Shown in pieces: positions 7,572 through 10,988 of a stretch of 10,988 bases of DNA. Numbering within the stretch: the stretch's first letter is position 1; each line of letters opens with the position of its first letter. Under the pieces are notes generated by a model. That model worked only from the letters and a program-made list of their open reading frames with translations, did no database searches and was not told where the DNA came from. This stretch comes from SAR324 cluster bacterium. Lineage in GTDB: Bacteria > Bdellovibrionota > UBA2361 > JAAZON01. The stretch lies in the NCBI GenBank assembly GCA_012797725.1, contig JAAZON010000354.1:1-10988 (forward strand), written 5' to 3'. The position numbers were made by a program, and so were the translations under genes.

Positions 7572-7596
7572 ATAGATTGTAAGAAGAGGAGCTATT

Positions 7597-7845
7597 ATGG
7601 GTATGTACTCGGACATTCAGGAAACCGTTGAGGAAAGGCTAGGAAGACTAGAGGATGAAAGGCGTGAGAGGGCAAATGAAGACCCATGGCGTGTATTTCA
7701 ACACTACAGTAGAGTGAATGGTGAGGGTTTTGACCTTAGTGCCCCTGAAGATCTTAGCTTTCTCGTAGAAATGTGTGAAGCCGAATGCGGCCAGCACTTC
7801 AGTGCCCAAGACAAAAATGCCATAAAAGCAAGATTTGGGTTGTAA
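7597..7845 (+). CDS. Small hypothetical protein, 82 residues
   Basis: Not recognised. The start is well supported by SD GAGGAG (7586-7591), five bases before ATG. The first 30 residues (TVEERLGRLEDERRERANED) are very rich in Glu and Arg and should be helical, possibly coiled coil. The rest (PWRVFQHYSRVNGEGFDLSAPEDLSFL ... CEAECGQHFSAQDKNAIKARFGL) looks like a compact helical domain with two Cys four residues apart. No signal peptide or membrane segment. It faces the minus-strand gene at 7913 and lies 196 bases after the M16 peptidase. Its size next to a peptidase invites a 'substrate peptide' reading, but there is no Gly-Gly leader end or Cys/Ser/Thr-rich core to support that. Confidence 0.7.
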   Translation: MGMYSDIQETVEERLGRLEDERRERANEDPWRVFQHYSRVNGEGFDLSAPEDLSFLVEMCEAECGQHFSAQDKNAIKARFGL

Positions 7846-7912
7846 GGAAGCTCCTATTAACTAACGTAACACTTAAAGGGGATTTTATTTTCCGTTCAAA
7901 CAAACGGTATTC

Positions 7913-8614
7913 CTATCTAAGAGCCGCATATATATAATGCGCCTCGTTCCCTTTGACCCTGGCCACTGCTGACCACTTGCTCGCCAAAGACTTGAGTCTA
8001 TAGTCAACTGGGGGGTGCAGAACTGTTGCTACGCTGGTTTCGGCATGCAATAAAAAGGGATGAATTTTACATATTCTTGCCTGCGCATCTTCAGTAATGG
8101 AAACGCTAGAATCAATAGAGGCCTTCATATGAGGCTTAATGCCGCCAAACGCCCCGTCCATAGGATAGATGTCAATATGTGGAAACCCCAAAGCGTCAGA
8201 GCTTATGCGCCTCAAATCACCATTTTGCCTTAATGTCTCCAGTACATGGGAAAGCAACTTTGCCCCCTGTCGTCTCAATTCACTTTTAAGTTTTTTTTGC
8301 GCCTTCCAAACAAGAAGACGTGATTCCATCTCACCGTATAGATGCGTGGGCTCTTGGCCATAAAGATATAATTCTCCACTGAACTGGAGTTTATTATCAT
8401 TACTTTCATCGACATTTAAGAATAAGTCTTTTTCCCCCTGCCTAAACGTGAGGCAAGACCTTTGGCCTGGATTTTCACCCCTCTTAATTGAGAAGCTATC
8501 GGGATGGTTGATCAAGTCAAGTGCGTTCCTGATTTCAGGCGTTATTAGATCTGCAAACGATAAGGCCAGTTCAGGCAAAGTCCAATTTTTTTGTATTAGG
8601 TCTCCAAATCTCAT
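7913..8614 (-). CDS. Hypothetical protein, 233 residues
   Basis: Not recognised. The protein begins MRFGDLIQKNWTLPELAL with no signal peptide or membrane segment, so it is probably cytoplasmic. A beta-rich stretch (about 45-95, SCLTFRQGEKDLFLNVDES ... LQFSGELYLYG) is followed by a basic helix (about 103-135, WKAQKKLKSELRRQGAKLL) and a second mixed region rich in His and Pro (FPHIDIYPMDGAFGG, LHPPVDYRL). No catalytic motif is evident. The ATG at 8614 has only a weak SD (GGTG), but a good promoter lies 30 bases upstream and no other start is better placed. It is convergent with the gene at 7597. Coding is supported by the long frame and ordinary composition rather than by homology. Confidence 0.7.
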   Translation of the reverse strand: MRFGDLIQKNWTLPELALSFADLITPEIRNALDLINHPDSFSIKRGENPGQRSCLTFRQGEKDLFLNVDESNDNKLQFSGELYLYGQEPTHLYGEMESRLLVWKAQKKLKSELRRQGAKLLSHVLETLRQNGDLRRISSDALGFPHIDIYPMDGAFGGIKPHMKASIDSSVSITEDAQARICKIHPFLLHAETSVATVLHPPVDYRLKSLASKWSAVARVKGNEAHYIYAALR

Positions 8615-8643
8615 ATTTCACCAAGTTATAGTCCAAGCAGCTC

Positions 8644-8671
8644 ATTATATTATGCTTAGCTCACTACACAA
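8644..8671 (-). promoter_or_regulatory. Promoter of the 233-residue hypothetical gene
   Basis: On the minus strand a perfect TATAAT (8649-8644) is preceded, 16 bases upstream, by TTGTGT (8671-8666). Transcription should begin near 8637, about 23 bases before the ATG at 8614. This makes the 233-residue gene independent of the small phosphatase-loop gene upstream. Confidence 0.6.
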
Positions 8672-8747
8672 ATCTTGCTCGATTCCAATAGAATGTTTTT
8701 CTTTGCTTCAAGACAAGGCTGAGAGTATTGAACAGTAAGTCAAATGC

Positions 8748-8918
8748 TTAACTTTTGCCACTCTTATTAGAAAGCTTATCCAAATTATCAAAAATGTCCT
8801 CGATTCTTGGAATCAATGCGTTCTTGAGATCTTGATTCTCTGCGGCAATTTCATCAGCAAGCTTTGCTGCTGTTGGGCTACGATCTTGTCCATACGCGCA
8901 TACAAACACAAACTTCAT
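8748..8918 (-). CDS. 56-residue CX5R phosphate-loop protein, low-molecular-weight tyrosine phosphatase-like
   Basis: The protein begins MKFVFVCAYGQDRSPTAAKL: a beta strand, then C7-x5-R13-S14-P-T-A. This is the phosphate-binding loop and following helix that open low-molecular-weight protein tyrosine phosphatases and arsenate-reductase-like proteins (CxxNxxRSP). Cys7 would be the nucleophile and Arg13 the phosphate ligand. The family is normally about 100-160 residues, with a catalytic Asp in a later DP loop. Here the protein stops after about 35 further polar residues (IEDIFDNLDKLSNK), so that Asp is absent. It is either a truncated remnant or a miniature binding protein. AGGTT (8930-8926) about eight bases before ATG is a moderate SD. 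The frame is clean and the codons ordinary. It lies 133 bases upstream of the 233-residue gene on the same strand. Confidence 0.68.
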   Translation of the reverse strand: MKFVFVCAYGQDRSPTAAKLADEIAAENQDLKNALIPRIEDIFDNLDKLSNKSGKS

Positions 8919-8925
8919 GGCATTT

Positions 8926-8958
8926 AACCTATTGTATTTAGTTAACTATTATTAGGTT
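8926..8958 (-). repeat. Inverted repeat in the leader of the small phosphatase-loop gene
   Basis: AACCTA (8926-8931) and TAGGTT (8953-8958) are perfect inverted arms, centred on the palindrome GTTAAC (8941-8946). On the minus-strand transcript the 3' arm, UAGGUU, includes the SD of the 56-residue gene, so folding could hide it. It may equally be an operator. Confidence 0.4.
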
Positions 8959-9007
8959 TAGATATTTTTATGTAACCGTTCATGTAAGTTGCTAACACCC
9001 TGACAAC

Positions 9008-9089
9008 ACCGTCATTGCGAGGGAACGATAGTGCCTGTGGCAATCCGTAAGTCTAGATTGCCACGCCGTTGCGAGCTCGCGATGATGTG
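9008..9089. repeat. Long imperfect palindrome, REP/MITE-like intergenic repeat
   Basis: The inner arms GTGGCAATC (9037-9045) and GATTGCCAC (9056-9064) are perfect inverted copies around a 10-base loop. The outer arms CACCGTCATTGCGAG (9008-9022) and CTCGCGATGATGTG (9076-9089) pair with few mismatches. The whole could fold into one long hairpin on either strand. The words 'cgtcattgcgag' and 'gtggcaatc...gattgccac' are those of a mobile palindromic element I recall from many bacterial genomes. It encodes nothing and lies between divergently oriented genes. No terminator T-run follows on either side. Confidence 0.7.
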
Positions 9090-9155
9090 AATGCTTACTA
9101 TTTTCATAAATTGCGATAAAAGTATATCAGAAGCTATCGTTACTGACGTCGTAGC

Positions 9156-9184
9156 TTGTAACAATAGTTTCTTTACTATGTTAT
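9156..9184 (+). promoter_or_regulatory. Possible promoter of the GNAT gene
   Basis: TTGTAA (9156-9161) and TGTTAT (9179-9184) are 17 bases apart, each matching four of six consensus bases. The start would fall near 9191, leaving about five leader bases before ATG 9197. This fits the absence of an SD. An inverted repeat AAGCTA (9131-9136) / TAGCTT (9152-9157) lies immediately upstream. Confidence 0.35.
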
Positions 9185-9196
9185 CATGAATTCATC

Positions 9197-9640
9197 ATGC
9201 TACTAAAGCGTCGACTTGCTCATATAAAGGAAAAGGATCTCTGCTTTGATATAAGTCGGAGAGCATATCAGGAACTTATAAAGGCGCAGTTTGGCGAGTG
9301 GGATGATTCTTGGCAGAGAGAGCGTTTTGAAGAGAAATGGTCTTCTGGTGGCTTTGAGATTGTAGAACTAAACGAAATCCCGATTGGAGTTGTCTTGGCA
9401 AAATGGCTAGAAGATTGCCGTTATCTCGCTGAAATCCAAATACTGCCAGAGTACCAGGGCAAGGGTTTCGGTTCCCACCTCATTTTAGAAGAACAAGAAC
9501 TTGCCAAAGCAAGGGGAGTGGAATTACGTCTTCAAGTCTTAAAGATGAATCGTGCTATTAATTTGTATAAACGACTGGGCTTTACCATAACAGGCGAAAC
9601 AGACACCCATATTCAAATGCATTGGGAGCCGAATCGGTAG
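9197..9640 (+). CDS. GNAT family N-acetyltransferase
   Basis: This 147-residue cytoplasmic enzyme should transfer an acetyl group from acetyl-CoA to an unidentified amine. The GNAT fold is complete. The central strand and motif A read EIQILPEYQGKGFGSHLI, with the CoA pyrophosphate loop Q87-G-K-G-F-G92. Motif B LQVLKMNRAINLYKRLGF carries the conserved Asn and the 'LYkrLGF' ending. An acidic/aromatic region (EWDDSWQRERFEEKW, 34-48) is where the acceptor site usually lies. ATG 9197 has no SD. The ATG 11 bases upstream is in another frame and closes after six codons. Length is typical of single-domain members. It is flanked by minus-strand genes and is a single transcription unit. The substrate cannot be told from the sequence. 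Confidence 0.9.
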   Translation: MLLKRRLAHIKEKDLCFDISRRAYQELIKAQFGEWDDSWQRERFEEKWSSGGFEIVELNEIPIGVVLAKWLEDCRYLAEIQILPEYQGKGFGSHLILEEQELAKARGVELRLQVLKMNRAINLYKRLGFTITGETDTHIQMHWEPNR

Positions 9641-9652
9641 ATAAACTGCGAC

Positions 9653-9685
9653 GACTTAGGCCGAAGTCTTATTGTGCCTTTTTAT
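9653..9685 (+). terminator. Weak candidate terminator after the GNAT gene
   Basis: A 5-bp stem GACTT (9653-9657) / AAGTC (9664-9668) with a six-base loop is followed by TTATTGTGCC and a TTTTT run (9679-9683). The stem is short and the T-run is displaced by about ten bases. It lies between convergent genes, where a terminator is expected. Confidence 0.25.
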
Positions 9686-9697
9686 TTCTTGCTAGCA

Positions 9698-10988
9698 TTA
9701 TCGAGATAACATGTCTTTCGGCAAGCTGTCTAGCTTGAGCGTGATGACCGACTGACTCCTCGCAAGCTCTGCGCTTAAAGGTACCTGAATATAGTCCCCA
9801 CCCTTCCATAGTGGCAGCTGATCGAGCATTTGCTCGCTTCCAACCCAACCATCTTCCCCACCAAAGAGAACAAAATAATTCGCGTTCACGTCCGACATGT
9901 CACTCAGGTGCCGTGCGACTGCACCATAATTTGCCGAGTGGGGCTTTTTGCTAACCTCATGGGCTGTTTTCATTACAGTATTAGAAGAACCCGCTACTGG
10001 AAAAGTCTCAAAATTATAAGCTCGTCCAATCAATTGGACCCTAGAAAGTATGTGTTTAGCCTCAAGACTATGCATATCACTCCACACCATGCTTGGACTG
10101 AAATCTTCTGCTGTTTCATAGAAAGCATCTTTTAGCGAAGATCTTAGCAGGTTATCTTCATCGATTTTATCTAGATCTGCTTTTAAAAAACCATGAAACA
10201 ACGTAGATGAGGAGAGAGCCTTGTAAACATCTTGACCAAAACGTGCACTATAATACTTTTCCATAAGCTCTGCATGAAGAAGCTCAAAGGCATAAGCGCC
10301 GTTTGAATCAATTGTATACTTTCCGTCCCAATCATTAATTGCTCTCAGAAGTTTTTGCGCGTTTTCTGAAAGCACCTGCCCTACAAATAGCGCATAGAGT
10401 TTCTCGGTTAATATTTTTGCCATCTCATGTGAAGAACTACAATACACATCCATCTGCATCGCCATCAGCTCTTCAAGTCCTAACCTCTCCTGTCGCTCTA
10501 TAAGCTCTTTGAGGCGTTCGAAACGATCGCTCGAAGCATAGAAAAGCGCTAAGGGGGCTTCTGTCTCCACTGCCTTATTATTTGCTGACACCAAAAAACC
10601 TTGAACTGGATTCAACACAGCTGGAAGTTCTAAACTTGTTCTATAACCTTGCCATTGAGTTTCAGGATCTTTTGGATCATGAAGCAACTCATTTGGTTTT
10701 GAAGTTGCGCCCATCGGCGCTCTAACGGCAATTAGCTGGCCGATGTTTCCTTCCACATCTGCGTATAAAAAATTCTGGCCTGACACTGCATAGGTTTTAA
10801 AGGCCTCGCGAAAATCTTTCCAATTTCTAGCCTGATTTACCTTCAAGAATGCTGTAAATTCATCTGATACCTCATGCCCAACCCACTTCATTGCAACAGG
10901 CGATGCTTTATAGGAATTTAGAAACGGAGCATCTGAAACAATCGGGCCAAGACTACTCTCTTTTATTTCGATTTCCTTGTCCCACCAA
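9698..10988 (-). CDS. Penicillin acylase family protein (S45 Ntn-hydrolase), C-terminal part
   Basis: The frame is open from the right edge of the window to TAA at 9698, giving 429 visible residues. The true start lies outside, so the ATG at 10891 is internal. The visible part is the beta chain of an S45 acylase, which hydrolyses amide bonds of penicillins, acyl-homoserine lactones or related acyl amides, usually in the periplasm. Family landmarks appear in order: GPIVSDAP near the edge, then NWKDFREAFKTY, SGQNFLYADVEGNIGQ, WQGYRTSLELPAVLNPVQGFLVSANN, VAGSSNTVMKT, and LSDMSDVNANYFVLFGGEDGWVGSEQMLDQLPLWKGG. The catalytic N-terminal Ser, the linker cleaved in maturation and the signal peptide are not visible. 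No internal stop or shift was seen. Which amide it cleaves cannot be told. Confidence 0.92.
   Translation of the reverse strand, partial: WWDKEIEIKESSLGPIVSDAPFLNSYKASPVAMKWVGHEVSDEFTAFLKVNQARNWKDFREAFKTYAVSGQNFLYADVEGNIGQLIAVRAPMGATSKPNELLHDPKDPETQWQGYRTSLELPAVLNPVQGFLVSANNKAVETEAPLALFYASSDRFERLKELIERQERLGLEELMAMQMDVYCSSSHEMAKILTEKLYALFVGQVLSENAQKLLRAINDWDGKYTIDSNGAYAFELLHAELMEKYYSARFGQDVYKALSSSTLFHGFLKADLDKIDEDNLLRSSLKDAFYETAEDFSPSMVWSDMHSLEAKHILSRVQLIGRAYNFETFPVAGSSNTVMKTAHEVSKKPHSANYGAVARHLSDMSDVNANYFVLFGGEDGWVGSEQMLDQLPLWKGGDYIQVPLSAELARSQSVITLKLDSLPKDMLSR

Noticed and set aside
7597..7845. Precursor peptide (RiPP or bacteriocin) paired with the M16 peptidase and ABC genes
   Set aside because: No Gly-Gly or other leader end, no Cys/Ser/Thr-rich core, no modification enzyme nearby, and the transporter operon lies almost 3 kb upstream.
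7884..7905. CCGTT...AACGG hairpin as terminator between the convergent genes at 7845 and 7913
   Set aside because: The T-rich run lies before the stem on the plus strand, and the minus strand has A after it, so neither direction gives a proper terminator.
8448..8738. 96-codon plus-strand frame across the start of the 233-residue gene
   Set aside because: It overlaps the minus-strand gene and its TATAAT promoter, has no SD, and has no recognisable product.
9698..10891. Complete acylase gene starting at ATG 10891
   Set aside because: The frame stays open to the window edge and the residues before that Met (GPIVSDAP...) match the family, so the start lies outside the window.

Overview
The window is ordinary-density bacterial chromosome of moderate, slightly AT-leaning composition with Shine-Dalgarno-led genes. 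The phylum cannot be fixed from these genes. A penicillin-acylase-type enzyme and an M16 peptidase are at home in many Gram-negative lineages. A long imperfect palindrome (about 9008-9089) has the look of the REP/MITE-like 'cattgcgag ... gtggcaatc' elements scattered through several unrelated bacterial genomes; this is recalled, not searched.

Layout. At the left edge (1-103, minus) is the start of a divergent gene with a hydrophobic N-terminus. From 224 to 4711 (plus) runs a tight four-gene operon: a short YtrA-type GntR regulator, an ABC ATPase, and two paralogous membrane proteins. Each membrane protein has about seven membrane segments followed by a C-terminal domain of roughly 280-300 residues. 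A near-consensus promoter overlaps inverted repeats in front of the regulator, which fits autorepression. After 108 bases comes a HAD-superfamily hydrolase (4820-5839) with an unusual DxT nucleophile motif and an uncertain start. After another 233 bases comes an M16 (insulinase-like) peptidase of about 442 residues. It is split by a frameshift at a run of six T, immediately before its HxxEH zinc motif (6073-7400). A small unrecognised acidic protein (7597-7845) closes the plus-strand series.

The right part reads mostly on the minus strand: an unrecognised 233-residue protein (7913-8614) behind its own good promoter, and a 56-codon gene (8748-8918) encoding little more than the CX5RS phosphate-binding loop of low-molecular-weight tyrosine phosphatases. 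Then come the palindromic repeat, a plus-strand GNAT acetyltransferase (9197-9640), and the C-terminal 429 residues of a penicillin acylase family Ntn-hydrolase that runs off the right edge (9698-10988, minus).

How they work together. The only firm functional unit is the regulator/ATPase/two-permease operon, which should build one heteromeric ABC-2 type transporter whose ligand is unknown. The HAD protein, M16 peptidase and small protein follow on the same strand, but the gaps are too wide to prove co-transcription. No CRISPR array, tRNA, rRNA, transposase or phage gene was seen. The items most worth a second look are the frameshifted catalytic motif of the peptidase and the tiny phosphatase-loop protein.
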